Assembly (NCBI RefSeq): GCF_021166475.1
Contig: NZ_JAJOYS010000001.1
Coordinates: 806,001-870,000 of the forward strand
Source: Pelagibacterium xiamenense
Lineage (GTDB): Bacteria > Pseudomonadota > Alphaproteobacteria > Rhizobiales > Devosiaceae
Reading direction: 5' to 3'
DNA: 64,000 nt
Under the pieces are notes generated by a model, which did not search any database, was not told where the DNA came from, and saw nothing but the letters and a program-made list of their open reading frames with translations. Below, piece by piece: positions 46,237-56,079 of this stretch. The first letter of the stretch is position 1, and each line of letters begins with the position of its first letter. Position numbers and translations under genes: made by a program.

Positions 46237-47010
46237 ATGCAGGCACCGAACCCGAGGCATGACGAAATCCTCGCGCTCGCCAGGACCGACGGGCGCGTTT
46301 CCGCCGAGGCGCTGGCCGATACGTTCGGGGTTTCGGTGCAGACGATCCGCAAGGATCTCAATGCGCTATGCGCGGACGGCAGGCTCACACGCGTGCATGG
46401 CGGCGCTCTTTACCCCTCCGGCATCGAGAACCTCGAATATGAGGCGCGCCGGCAGATCGCTGCGGAGGAAAAGGCGCAGATCGGCCGTGCAGTTGCCGCG
46501 CTCATTCCCGACAACGCGTCGCTCTTCATCAACATCGGCACGACGACCGAAGCGGTGGGTCAGGCACTGGCCGGGCACAAGGGGTTGATGGTCATTACCA
46601 ACAACATCAACGTTGCCAATCGCTTGCGCGTCCTGAAAGATTGCGAAGTGGTCATCGCCGGCGGCGTTGTGCGGGGATCGGACGGGGGTATCGTGGGCGA
46701 GGCCGCCGTGGATTTCATCCGTCAGTTCAAGGTGGACTATGCGGTGATCGGGGCGTCGGCGATCGATGCGGACGGCGCGCTGCTCGACTACGATTTCCGC
46801 GAAGTGAAGGTCGCCCAGGCGATCATCGATAACGCGCGTCACGTGATCCTCGCTGCGGATGCCACCAAGTTCGAACGCGCCGCGCCGGTACGGATCGCCC
46901 ATCTGAGTCAGATTTCGACTTTCGTCACCGACCACTGCACGAGCGAGGCCGTCCGCGCCGTATGCGCCGAGCATGACGTCGCCCTCATCGAGGCGGGCGC
47001 CGGTGATTGA
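46237..47010 (+). CDS. glpR: DeoR/GlpR family repressor
   Basis: A 257-residue protein. The DeoR helix-turn-helix (ILALARTDGRVSAEALADTFGVSVQTIRKDLNALCADGRLTRVHGGAL) occupies residues 10-58. The sugar-phosphate-binding domain follows, with NIGTTTEAV, TNNINVA and DYAVIGASAIDADGALLDYD. The glycerol kinase gene begins 63 bases downstream, so the effector is very probably glycerol-3-phosphate. Phased TTTCG elements before both genes are candidate operators. The glycerol facilitator and dehydrogenase genes are not in the window. Confidence 0.88.
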   Translation: MQAPNPRHDEILALARTDGRVSAEALADTFGVSVQTIRKDLNALCADGRLTRVHGGALYPSGIENLEYEARRQIAAEEKAQIGRAVAALIPDNASLFINIGTTTEAVGQALAGHKGLMVITNNINVANRLRVLKDCEVVIAGGVVRGSDGGIVGEAAVDFIRQFKVDYAVIGASAIDADGALLDYDFREVKVAQAIIDNARHVILAADATKFERAAPVRIAHLSQISTFVTDHCTSEAVRAVCAEHDVALIEAGAGD

Positions 47011-47021
47011 CCGCCGTGCGC

Positions 47022-47053
47022 TTTCGTATAGTTTTCGGTTCAGTTTCGTATAG
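47022..47053 (+). promoter_or_regulatory. Three TTTCG elements phased at 11 bases before glpK
   Basis: TTTCG lies at 47022-47026, 47033-47037 and 47044-47048; the first and third extend to the identical TTTCGTATAG. An 11-base period places all copies on one face of the helix. This is a probable GlpR operator between glpR and glpK. Confidence 0.65.
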
Positions 47054-47073
47054 GCCACCGGGAGGAGAATGCC

Positions 47074-48561
<1,488 letters not shown>

Positions 48562-48618
48562 CCAGCGTTTATTTAAGTCGTCGTGCGGCCGCAACCGGAC
48601 CGGGGCACGCGCGCAGGA

Positions 48619-49131
48619 TCAGTCGTTGGCAAAGACCATGTCGCCGTCTGCGGCGCCGCTATGACATCCGATGCAACCCGCGGCCTGACCCGCGAGCGAG
48701 ACGCCGTCGGGCGTCTGGTCGAGCGACCCATCGGGGAAATACTTCGCCCAGAACCATCCGCTTTCCGTGTCGGGCTGTTCGAACATCACCGTTATGGCAT
48801 CGAGTGCCGCGTCGGGATCATCCCAGACGGTTCCCGGCGTCAGCCCCTCCGCCATATGGTTGCGTTTGACGATCAACTGGCCTTCCTGGCCGTTCATCTC
48901 GAACGGCATGTAGAACGTTTCGAGCACCGCGCCATGGGGCTCGGTGCCCGCATAGGGCAGGGTGTGAATCGCGCCTTCGCCAGCCAGCCGCGCATCGATC
49001 ATGGCCTGCCACAACGCGGCGGCCATATCGACGTCATCTTCCGTTCCGAACATGGCATCTTGCGCGACGGCGCCGCCGCCGGCAGCGCAAACAGCAATCA
49101 ATGCCGCTCCGAGTTTGAGCTTTGGTCCCAT
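48619..49131 (-). CDS. Cytochrome P460-like c-type heme protein
   Basis: A 170-residue exported protein: signal peptide (about 1-23, KLGAALIAVCAAGGGAVAQ) and a single heme-binding CIGCH motif near residue 153 in SLAGQAAGCIGCHSG. The segments LIVKRNHMAEG, ESGWFWAKYFPDGS and the motif-to-end layout resemble cytochrome P460/cytochrome c' beta proteins, which handle hydroxylamine or nitric oxide. Here the heme motif is near the C-terminus, as in P460. The substrate is unknown and no nitrogen-oxide genes adjoin it. Confidence 0.8.
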   Translation of the reverse strand: MGPKLKLGAALIAVCAAGGGAVAQDAMFGTEDDVDMAAALWQAMIDARLAGEGAIHTLPYAGTEPHGAVLETFYMPFEMNGQEGQLIVKRNHMAEGLTPGTVWDDPDAALDAITVMFEQPDTESGWFWAKYFPDGSLDQTPDGVSLAGQAAGCIGCHSGAADGDMVFAND

Positions 49132-49339
49132 ACCGTCTCCTCCTCTTTTCGGCTCGCCCGCCGCAAAAGCTGGCTAACCGCAAGGTAAAACACTGCGAAT
49201 GGGTACTGCGTTCCCAGAATCCCGTTCCCGATTTCGTGATCGGAACGTATAAGCGGTCGATAGGCTGCGCTTGCACCGCGCCGCTCAATCGTACACTTTG
49301 TAAGACCGAGAAAATTCCGGATTCGCGAACCGTTAGATT

Positions 49340-49789
49340 ATGACCAATGCCGCCCGGAAGGACCGCGCGCAGCGACGGAGTGATGGCCCGGCCATCTATA
49401 CCATCGCCGAGCTCGCAGAAGCCTTCGACGTGACCCACAGAACGCTCCGCTTTTACGAGGACAAGGGCATGCTGCGCCCGCGTCGCGTGGGCAACAAGCG
49501 CCTGTACACCAACCGCGACCGCCGCCGCCTGCGGATCATTCTCGACGGCAAGCAGGTTGGGCTGACGCTGCGCGAGATTCAGGAATATCTCGATACCTAC
49601 GACCTGCGCGACGGCTCCTACGATCATCTGCGCAAGGCGCTCGACAAGGTGCACCACCAGCGCCACCTCCTCCAGCAGCGCCGCGCGGCGATCGAAAAGT
49701 CCTTAAGCGAGCTGGTGCGCGTCGAGCAGATCATCGAGGGCATGCTGGCCGAGCCGCAGGACCCCGACGGGCGGGGGGATATTATCTAG
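49340..49789 (+). CDS. MerR family transcriptional regulator
   Basis: A 149-residue protein. After a basic 18-residue lead, the MerR winged helix reads YTIAELAEAFDVTHRTLRFYEDKGMLRPRRVGNKRLYTNRDRRRLRIILDGKQVGLTLREIQEYLDTY, followed by a dimerisation coiled coil to about residue 136. It has no cysteines, so it is not a metal sensor. It resembles the LiuR-like group that controls acyl-CoA degradation, but no such genes are near. The target is unknown. Confidence 0.87.
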   Translation: MTNAARKDRAQRRSDGPAIYTIAELAEAFDVTHRTLRFYEDKGMLRPRRVGNKRLYTNRDRRRLRIILDGKQVGLTLREIQEYLDTYDLRDGSYDHLRKALDKVHHQRHLLQQRRAAIEKSLSELVRVEQIIEGMLAEPQDPDGRGDII

Positions 49790-49903
49790 CGGTGCCCCGA
49801 AAACGGACCCGATCCTAGACCAAAGGCGATCCCGGCGGCGCTTGTGTCCGCCCCCCGCATCCGTTAAACGCAAAAAAAGCTTGTTCGCGGGACATTTGGC
49901 ACT

Positions 49904-50560
49904 ATGGGCCATCGCATTATTATCGTCGACGATCATCCTCTCTTCCGCGCGGCGTTACGCCAGACGCTCGAAGGTGAGGAGAACGGTTATGCGTTCGAGG
50001 AGGCCGGGGATATCGACGGGCTCCTGGAGGCGCTTGAGACGGACCGGGATTGCGACCTCGTGCTGCTCGACCTCAATATGCCGGGGGTGCGCGGGTTTTC
50101 GGGGCTTCTGCTGCTGCGCGCGCAGTTTCCCGAAATTCCGGTGATGATCATTTCGGCGGTTGAGGACCAGGCGGTGATCAAACGCTGCTTCGACCTCGGT
50201 GCGGCTGGCTATCTTTCGAAATCCGAAGGCGCCGAGGCGATACGATCGTCGATCGATACGGTGCTTTCCGGCGAGCTTTGGGTGCCCGAGGGCATATCGC
50301 TCGAAGGCGAGGACGAGCAGACCGAGATGCTCGCCCGGCTCGCCACGTTGACCCCGCAACAGGTGCGCGTGCTGATGATGCTCTCGGACGGGCTGATGAA
50401 CAAACAGATCGCCTACGAGCTTTCGATCTCCGAAGCGACGGTCAAGGCGCACGTCTCGGCCATCCTGCAAAAGCTCAATGTCGACAGCCGCACCCAGGCC
50501 GTGATCGCCGCCTCCAAAATCGAGCAGGGACAGTTCGCCCAGCTCGTCGACGGCGAGTGA
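49904..50560 (+). CDS. NarL/FixJ-type response regulator
   Basis: A 218-residue two-component regulator. The receiver has the acidic pair Asp9-Asp10, phosphoacceptor Asp56 in LVLLDLNMPG, and Lys106 in GYLSKSEG. A LuxR-type helix-turn-helix follows (LTPQQVRVLMMLSDGLMNKQIAYELSISEATVKAHVSAILQKL). It resembles AgmR/ErdR regulators, which often work with PAS hybrid kinases of the NahK/ErcS' type. Such a kinase is encoded nearby at 51657-53270 on the other strand, making a cognate pair plausible. Confidence 0.9.
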   Translation: MGHRIIIVDDHPLFRAALRQTLEGEENGYAFEEAGDIDGLLEALETDRDCDLVLLDLNMPGVRGFSGLLLLRAQFPEIPVMIISAVEDQAVIKRCFDLGAAGYLSKSEGAEAIRSSIDTVLSGELWVPEGISLEGEDEQTEMLARLATLTPQQVRVLMMLSDGLMNKQIAYELSISEATVKAHVSAILQKLNVDSRTQAVIAASKIEQGQFAQLVDGE

Positions 50561-50565
50561 AGCGC

Positions 50566-50991
50566 TTAGTCCGGAAGCGCGCCATCCGCGTATTGCGCCG
50601 CAAATTCAGCGCTGGGCGGTATGGGTTTGATCACATCGATCAGGACGCCGTTGGGATCGGCGGTGATGAAGTGACGCTGGCCGAAATCCTCATCGCGTAG
50701 GCTCAACAGGATCGGCAGGCCGGCCGCCGTCAGCCGTTCATACTCGGCGTCGACGTCCTCCACCTCGAAATTGAGCAGGAGACCGCTCACCTTGCCGCGT
50801 CCGGAAGCGGGGATGGTCTCGTGGCCGCCTTCGAGCACGGCGAGGTTGACCGCCGGATCGCTTTGCGACTGCAGGTGCACGTACCAGCCGCCATCGAACG
50901 CCGCATCAAAACCGAAATGCGCGCGATAGAATGCAGCGGTCTCGGCCACCCTGTCGGTCATGATGACCGGATAATAGCTCGTCGTTTTCAT
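50566..50991 (-). CDS. Glyoxalase/VOC superfamily protein
   Basis: A 141-residue protein from the ATG at 50991, preceded by AGGAAAG. It shows a two-module VOC layout: [36 protein letters not shown] in the first half and [55 protein letters not shown] in the second. Members bind a metal and act as lyases, dioxygenases or resistance proteins. The frame stays open far upstream inside the TetR gene, which is an artefact. It is divergent from TetR across two palindromes, so TetR probably represses it. Confidence 0.88.
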   Translation of the reverse strand: MKTTSYYPVIMTDRVAETAAFYRAHFGFDAAFDGGWYVHLQSQSDPAVNLAVLEGGHETIPASGRGKVSGLLLNFEVEDVDAEYERLTAAGLPILLSLRDEDFGQRHFITADPNGVLIDVIKPIPPSAEFAAQYADGALPD

Positions 50992-51014
50992 GGCTTTCCT
51001 CATGTCGAAAACAA

Positions 51015-51063
51015 ACATACAGTATGTATGTAGATAGAAATTAACATACAGGCTGCATGTATG
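51015..51063. promoter_or_regulatory. Two TetR-type operators between VOC and tetR genes
   Basis: Palindrome 1 is CATACA-GTA-TGTATG (51016-51030), with perfect 6-base arms. Palindrome 2 uses the same arms, CATACA at 51045-51050 and TGTATG at 51058-51063, with 7 bases between. Its right arm contains the tetR start codon. The same half-sites repeated across a divergent promoter strongly suggest binding by the adjacent TetR protein. Confidence 0.75.
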
Positions 51064-51660
51064 CAACGAAATGAATCGCGACGATCCAACAAGGACCGGT
51101 CGGACGCAACCCGTGGCGCCCTGATGGCGGCGGGGCGGACGCTGTTTATCGCGCGTGGCTATGCCGAAGTGGGAACGCCCGAACTCGTCGCCGAGGCCGG
51201 GGTGACGCGCGGCGCGCTCTACCATCACTTTGCTGACAAAAAGGCGCTGTTCGCCGCCGTGGTCGAAGCGGAGGCCGCCGCGGTGGCTGCCGAGATCGAT
51301 GCCGCCACGCCCGCTCAAATGGAACCGGTCGCGGCGCTCGTCGCCGGGGGGAAGGTTTATCTGGACGCCATGCAGACGCCCGGGCGAACCCGGTTGTTGC
51401 TCCTCGAGGCGCCGGCTGTGCTCGGATATGCCGAAACCCGCGCGATCGATGAGCGGCACGCCGACCGCACCTTGCGCGAAGGGCTCGAAGCGGCAATCGC
51501 GGCGGGCGCCATCCGGGCGCTGCCGCTCGACGCGCTGACGCAAATCCTGTCCGCAGCGTTCGACCGCGCCGCGATCGCCGTATCCGCCGGTGTCGCACGG
51601 GAGGACGCCGAAGCCGTCATCCTCGCTGTCGTCGAGGGGCTGACCGCGCGCGGAGCCTAG
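51061..51660 (+). CDS. TetR family transcriptional regulator
   Basis: A 199-residue protein. The N-terminal helix-turn-helix reads [56 protein letters not shown] (about residues 18-70), the standard TetR pattern. The all-helical C-terminal ligand domain is Ala-rich. It is divergent from the VOC gene and probably represses both it and itself through the two CATACA palindromes. The inducing ligand is unknown. It ends 4 bases inside the convergent kinase gene. Confidence 0.92.
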   Translation: MQRNESRRSNKDRSDATRGALMAAGRTLFIARGYAEVGTPELVAEAGVTRGALYHHFADKKALFAAVVEAEAAAVAAEIDAATPAQMEPVAALVAGGKVYLDAMQTPGRTRLLLLEAPAVLGYAETRAIDERHADRTLREGLEAAIAAGAIRALPLDALTQILSAAFDRAAIAVSAGVAREDAEAVILAVVEGLTARGA

Positions 51661-53270
51661 CCCCGGCGCGTCACCTGGGTGATAAGCGCCCGCAACGCCG
51701 CCGGTTTCACCGGCTTGTTGAGCACGGCCGTCCCGCGTGCCTCCGCGAGCTGCCGCACGGCGTTGGTGCGATCCGCCGTGACGAGGATCGCCGGGAGCTG
51801 ACCGCCGGCGACCTGCTTGAGCCACTCGATGGCGTCGAGGCCGGAGGACTGTTCAAGGTGATAGTCCATCAGCACGAGGTCGGGCACCCAGCCTTCGAGC
51901 ATATTGGCCTGCGAGATATCCTTGAGCGAGGTTGCGACGCGCACGTCGCAGCCCCAGTTCTCCAGGAGCCCCGACATGGCATCGAGGATCGAACGCTCGT
52001 TGTCGACGCAGAGGACCTGTAAACCCGCAAGCCGCGACTCCGGCCGAGCCGCCGGATTGTCCTGGACCGCCGCGACAGGCTCGCTTTGGGCAATGCGCGG
52101 CACCGTCACCGAAAAGCGCGAGCCCTTGCCCACGATGCTCTCGATATTGAGCGGATGATCGAGCGCGGCAAGGATGCGCTGGACGATAGAGAGTCCCAGC
52201 CCCAGCCCCTGTGCGATCCGCGCGCCCTGTTCGAGCCGCGAAAACTCGGTGAAAATCAACTGGTGCTGGTGGCTGTCGATGCCGATGCCCGTGTCGATCA
52301 CGTCGATCCGGACGGTCTCGCCGCGCTTGCGGCAACCCACGAGCACGCGGCCGCCGGGCTTTGTGTATTTGATGGCGTTCGAAACAAGGTTCTGGATGAC
52401 ACGCGCCAGCAGCATGCGGTCGGACCGCACGAGGAACGACGCGCCGACGACGCGCAGATCGATGTTCTTTTCTTCCGCAAGCGGCTGGAACTCGATCTCG
52501 ACCTTCTTGAGCAGGTCGAGGCTGTTGAAATTCGACCGCGTCACCTTGAGCGCGCCGCTATCCATTCGCGAGATGTCCAGGAGCGTCGACATGATGTCCT
52601 CGACAGCGTTGAGCGATGCGTCGATCGAGGCCGCGAGGTCCGCCATCGGCGTGCCGCGCGTACGCTCGAAGAGCGTCGAGGTATAGAGCCGCGCCGCATT
52701 GAGCGGCTGCAGCAGATCGTGGCTCGCCGCGGCGAGGAAGCGCGTCTTTTCGTGATTGGCCGCGTCGGCCTTGGCGCGGGCCTTTTCAAGCTCGGCGTTG
52801 AGCAGCGTCAGGGCCCGCGTACGGTCGTCGACGCGCTGCTCGAGCGTGTGGTTGATCTGTTCGAGCGCCGTTTCGGCCTTGGCGCGGTCGGTGACATCGG
52901 CGAGCGAAATGACAAGCCCGCCGCCCGGCGCCTGGCTGGTGTGGATTTCGATGTAGTGGCCCAGAACCGAAAGCCGCTGGGTGAGCGTTGTCGGCTGTGT
53001 CGTGATCAGACGCCGGCGCTGATCGGCGAGAATTTCCGGCGTTCCCGGGCCCAGATCGCCGCGCCGGGCGACGAATAGGAGGATTTCATCAAGGCTCGTG
53101 CCCTCTCTCACAAGGGTCTCGGGCAGGGCAAGAACCTGCGCGTAGGTCGGGTTGGCGACGACGAGCCTCAGATCGGCACCAAAGAGCGCAATGCCGTATG
53201 GCAAATGGTCGACCGCGACGCGCAGATACGCGTCCTGCCTTACCGTGTCCGAATGCGATACTTCGCTCAC
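51657..53270 (-). CDS. PAS hybrid sensor histidine kinase/response regulator (NahK/ErcS'-like)
   Basis: A 537-residue cytoplasmic kinase without membrane helices. Order: PAS (PAS-7 type) at about 13-130, coiled coil 130-170, a HisKA domain with His184 in [13 protein letters not shown], an ATPase domain with NAIKYTK (N box), DTGIGID (G1) and GLGLGLSIV (G2), and a receiver domain at 417-535 with Asp469 in [10 protein letters not shown] and a Lys in LNKPVKP. The receiver suggests phosphorelay. The NarL-type regulator at 49904-50560 is a candidate partner. The signal is unknown. Confidence 0.9.
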   Translation of the reverse strand: MSEVSHSDTVRQDAYLRVAVDHLPYGIALFGADLRLVVANPTYAQVLALPETLVREGTSLDEILLFVARRGDLGPGTPEILADQRRRLITTQPTTLTQRLSVLGHYIEIHTSQAPGGGLVISLADVTDRAKAETALEQINHTLEQRVDDRTRALTLLNAELEKARAKADAANHEKTRFLAAASHDLLQPLNAARLYTSTLFERTRGTPMADLAASIDASLNAVEDIMSTLLDISRMDSGALKVTRSNFNSLDLLKKVEIEFQPLAEEKNIDLRVVGASFLVRSDRMLLARVIQNLVSNAIKYTKPGGRVLVGCRKRGETVRIDVIDTGIGIDSHQHQLIFTEFSRLEQGARIAQGLGLGLSIVQRILAALDHPLNIESIVGKGSRFSVTVPRIAQSEPVAAVQDNPAARPESRLAGLQVLCVDNERSILDAMSGLLENWGCDVRVATSLKDISQANMLEGWVPDLVLMDYHLEQSSGLDAIEWLKQVAGGQLPAILVTADRTNAVRQLAEARGTAVLNKPVKPAALRALITQVTRRG

Positions 53271-53426
53271 GCCGGCGACCTTTCCGTTTGCGCGCTACCG
53301 CCTTGGTCGGCCCGCAAGGCGGTGCTGTCAAGTTATTCCAATGGACAATTGCCGTTGCATCGGGCTAACTTTTTCCAAGCATTCCAGCGCGTTGGCTCGG
53401 ATTTTACGACAGATATGGAGAGGCAG

Positions 53427-53864
53427 ATGTCGTTAATTAAAGAATTCAAGGAATTCGCCGTTAAGGGCAATATGGTCGATATGGCCATCGGTATCGTCAT
53501 CGGCGCCGCGTTTACCGCCATCGTGACCTCTCTGGTTGACGATATCTTCATGCCGGTGATCGGCCTGATCCTCGGGGGTATCGACTTCTCGAACCTGTTC
53601 ATCGTCCTGTCGAACCCTGAAAACGTCGCTGTTCCCTCGCTTGCCGTTGCGCAGGAAGCCGGGGTGGCGACGCTCAATATCGGGCTTTTCATCAATGCGA
53701 TGGTGAAGTTTCTCATCGTGGCTTTTGTGCTCTTTCTCTTGGTCAAAGGCATCAACAACCTGCGCCGCGAAAAGGCTGAGGAGCCCGTGCCCGAAGTCAC
53801 ACCCGCACCGCCGCGCGAAGAGGTGCTGCTGACCGAGATCCGGGATCTGCTCAAAACGCGGTAG
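53427..53864 (+). CDS. mscL: Large-conductance mechanosensitive channel
   Basis: A 145-residue MscL. The N-terminal amphipathic helix is SLIKEFKEFAVKGNMVDMAIGIVIGAAFTAIVTSLVDDIFMPVIGLILGG (TM1 included), a periplasmic loop follows, then TM2 (INAMVKFLIVAFVLFLLVKGIN) and the C-terminal helical bundle. It opens in the inner membrane under osmotic downshift. I chose the ATG at 53427 (AGAGGCAG upstream); the frame is open further upstream but does not match the family. A strong terminator follows. Confidence 0.95.
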   Translation: MSLIKEFKEFAVKGNMVDMAIGIVIGAAFTAIVTSLVDDIFMPVIGLILGGIDFSNLFIVLSNPENVAVPSLAVAQEAGVATLNIGLFINAMVKFLIVAFVLFLLVKGINNLRREKAEEPVPEVTPAPPREEVLLTEIRDLLKTR

Positions 53865-53881
53865 GGTGAGTCGCGTCTGAC

Positions 53882-53910
53882 AAAAAAGGCGGGCTGGGCC
53901 CGCCTTTTTT
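53882..53910 (+). terminator. Intrinsic terminator of mscL
   Basis: AAAAAAGGCGGGC (53882-53894) and GCCCGCCTTTTTT (53898-53910) form a 13-bp stem with a 3-base loop and a T-run. It starts 18 bases after the mscL stop codon. Confidence 0.9.
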
Positions 53911-54320
53911 GCGTGTGGCGCGAGGATGCGCAGAACACCCGTCGGTAAATCTACGGATTGTCACGCCGACGCAAATAGGTCTATAGTCCTATCGTAGGTA
54001 GTCGCTCCTAGGGGATCATCCGCTCGGCACGGCCGCCTACCTATCGCAAAATGCGTGCGCGATTCTTCTGAGGGCGCATGCGGCGGACCTGAAGGATAGA
54101 CATTGAGGGGATTTGACGCGGGCCGGCACACAGCCGGACGGCGAGCGCTCTCCTCATGTCCGAACCGCTTCGGCATGGCTCCCGGCCGTTCCTTGGGACC
54201 TGGACCGGAGAGGGACGCGCGGTTTCGGGAGCGGACGCGCGAGAAGGGGCTGTCCGGTCCGTGAAGCCAGTCATACCAAGTCGGGTGTCCCGGGGGCGCC
54301 TCTCATGTCTGGAGGATACG
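53911..54320. other. 410-base region between mscL and the FixJ-like gene
   Basis: No convincing protein or RNA gene is visible. TAGGTAG at 53995-54001 and CTACCTA at 54037-54043 form an inverted repeat with 35 bases between, in a less GC-rich block that probably holds the promoter of the FixJ-like gene. The remaining ~270 bases would be an unusually long leader. The GGAGGATA Shine-Dalgarno lies directly before the ATG at 54321. Confidence 0.4.
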
Positions 54321-54956
54321 ATGAACACGGAAATTTCCTATCGCTCTTTTCTCAATCGCGACCGGCTGATCCACATCGTCGATAGCGACGCCAACACCTG
54401 CGAGGCGCTGACGCTCCTGTTCCGGCTCGAGGGGTTCCAGACCGCCCTTTCGCTCGATCTTACCGATTTCCTGGGCCGGTTCGATGAGCGTAAACCCGAC
54501 GTCGTCGTGCTCAACGCAGCCATGGACGGTACCTCGGCGCTGCCCGTGCTTGAAGAAATCAAGGCGCTGCGGACCGGCATTCCCGTCTTCGTCATCTCCG
54601 ATACCTCGGACGTCGACATGACGGTCGACGCCATGCGCCTCGGCGCGGCCGACGTCTTCGTCAAGCCCATCGATACCGAGCGCTTCGTGCGGGCGGTGCG
54701 CGAAACGCTCCGGCGCGACGTCCACATCGGGGCCATTCGCGACGGTCAGCGCGCGGTGGAAATCCGCGGCTTTACCCAACTGACCCCGCGCGAACGCGAA
54801 GTGCTGCAATTGATCACAAACGGGCAATCCAACAAGGAAGCAGGACGGGAACTCGGCATTTCTCCGCGCACGATCGAAGTGCACCGCGCGCGGGTGATGG
54901 AAAAGCTTGGCGCCCGCAATACCGCGGATCTGATCCGCATCGTCTTGACGAGCTGA
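54321..54956 (+). CDS. FixJ-type regulator with degenerate receiver (Asn65 at phospho-site)
   Basis: A 211-residue protein from the ATG at 54321, which follows GGAGGATA. The receiver fold is clear (LIHIVDSDANTCEALTLLFRLEGFQ, Lys115 in DVFVKPID). But the phosphoacceptor position reads Asn65 in VVVLNAAMDG (codon AAC at 54513-54515), and the acidic cluster is Asp21-Ser22-Asp23. Phosphorylation at the normal site is therefore not possible. The LuxR-type helix-turn-helix (LTPREREVLQLITNGQSNKEAGRELGISPRTIEVHRARVMEKLG) is intact. It may work without phosphate, as pseudo-receivers do. Confidence 0.88.
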   Translation: MNTEISYRSFLNRDRLIHIVDSDANTCEALTLLFRLEGFQTALSLDLTDFLGRFDERKPDVVVLNAAMDGTSALPVLEEIKALRTGIPVFVISDTSDVDMTVDAMRLGAADVFVKPIDTERFVRAVRETLRRDVHIGAIRDGQRAVEIRGFTQLTPREREVLQLITNGQSNKEAGRELGISPRTIEVHRARVMEKLGARNTADLIRIVLTS

Positions 54957-54960
54957 GGCG

Positions 54961-55605
54961 CTATTCCGCTGGAACGGCGCGCGCCGGGCGCAGCTCGCTC
55001 AGCGCCTGCCGGGTGACGATCACCGCGCCCTGTATGGCAAGACTGCCCATGATGGCGGCAACGACGATGTCGGGCCATCCCGAGCCCGTGCCAAAGACGC
55101 CGAGCGCGGCCAGAAGGACGGCGAGATTGCTCACAACGTCGTTGCGCGTGCAGATCCATGCCGATCGCATGTTGGAATCGCCGGCACGGAAACGCCAGAG
55201 CAGGCCGAACGATGCGGCATTGGCCAGGAGCGCGCTGAACCCGACAACGCCCATCGTATAAGCATGCGGGGTCGTGCCGGCATAGATATTCCACGCGGCC
55301 ACGCCGATGACCCAGACCCCCAGAACGCCCATTGTCATCGCCTTCGCGAGTGCGGCGCGCGACCGCCATTTGAGCGCGAGCCCAACAACAAACAGGCTGA
55401 TCGCGTAGTTCGCGGCGTCGCCGAGAAAGTCGAGCGAATCCGCAACGAGCGCCGCGGAACCCGAAGCAAGCCCGGCGCCGACCTCGAAGACGAACATCGC
55501 TGCGTTGATTGCCAGAACGACCCACAGCACGCGGCGGTGGATCGCCCGTTGGCGCCTGTCGTCAATCTCTGCGTGATGATGCGTATCGCAGCAGGAAGCA
55601 CCCAT
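54961..55605 (-). CDS. Cation diffusion facilitator family transporter (short)
   Basis: A 214-residue membrane protein with six hydrophobic segments. The metal-site pattern is visible in helix 2 (SAALVADSLDFLGDAANYAISL) and helix 5 (TRNDVVSNLAVLLAALGV). The N-terminus carries CC and HHH (GASCCDTHHHAE), possible metal ligands. It lacks the usual C-terminal cytoplasmic domain, which makes it shorter than the ~300-residue norm. It probably exports a divalent metal such as zinc, cadmium or cobalt. It is divergent from a ZntR-like MerR gene. Confidence 0.87.
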   Translation of the reverse strand: MGASCCDTHHHAEIDDRRQRAIHRRVLWVVLAINAAMFVFEVGAGLASGSAALVADSLDFLGDAANYAISLFVVGLALKWRSRAALAKAMTMGVLGVWVIGVAAWNIYAGTTPHAYTMGVVGFSALLANAASFGLLWRFRAGDSNMRSAWICTRNDVVSNLAVLLAALGVFGTGSGWPDIVVAAIMGSLAIQGAVIVTRQALSELRPARAVPAE

Positions 55606-55635
55606 TCCAACGACCTTTCGTTTCCGTTCGCGGGC

Positions 55636-55666
55636 ATGATAAAATCTCTAGCCGCTATAGGAGCAA
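55636..55666 (-). promoter_or_regulatory. MerR-type promoter of the CDF transporter (19-bp spacer)
   Basis: On the minus strand TTGCTC (55661-55666) and TATCAT (55636-55641) are separated by 19 bases. The spacer carries the imperfect dyad CTATAGcggCTAGAG. A 19-20 bp spacer with a central dyad is the hallmark of promoters that MerR proteins activate by untwisting DNA. It starts 30 bases upstream of the transporter gene and 6 bases from the divergent merR ATG. Confidence 0.72.
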
Positions 55667-55672
55667 GCGCTC

Positions 55673-56071
55673 ATGACCCAGAATCTCTCGATAGGTGCCG
55701 TGGCACGCGAAACCGGCATCAGAATCCCGACGATCCGCTACTACGAGCAGATCGGACTTGTTCCCGAGCCGCCGCGAACCCAAGGCAATCGCCGCCTTTA
55801 CGATCGCAACACGATCGAACGGCTGAACTTCGTCCGGCGCTCGCGCGAGCTGGGGTTCGACATCGAAGCCATTCGCGCGCTTTTGTCCCTGCAGGATCAG
55901 CCGGAGACATCGTGCGAACGCGCCGACACAATCGCCACCGAACGGCTGGCCGAGGTCGAGAAACGGCTCGCACGGCTCTCGGCGCTCAAAAAAGAGCTCA
56001 AGGCGATGCTCGCCGAATGCCGGCACGGCCGCGTGGCGCAATGCCGTGTGATCGAGGCGCTGGCGTCATAG
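55673..56071 (+). CDS. ZntR-like MerR family metal-responsive regulator
   Basis: A 132-residue protein. It has the MerR winged helix (SIGAVARETGIRIPTIRYYEQIGLVPEPPRTQGNRRLYDRNTIERLNFVRRSRELGF), a dimerisation helix, and a metal-binding tail. Cys81 aligns with ZntR Cys79, and Cys116 and Cys124 with the ZntR loop cysteines (AECRHGRVAQC). A cysteine at the 79 position is typical of divalent-metal sensors, where CueR has serine. It should activate the divergent CDF transporter gene in response to zinc, cadmium, lead or cobalt. Confidence 0.88.
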   Translation: MTQNLSIGAVARETGIRIPTIRYYEQIGLVPEPPRTQGNRRLYDRNTIERLNFVRRSRELGFDIEAIRALLSLQDQPETSCERADTIATERLAEVEKRLARLSALKKELKAMLAECRHGRVAQCRVIEALAS

Positions 56072-56079
56072 CGGACGGG

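Noticed and set aside
50992-51825. Possible long N-terminal extension of the VOC protein
   Set aside because: It runs through the TetR gene and its operators; the ATG at 50991 has a Shine-Dalgarno and starts the VOC domain.
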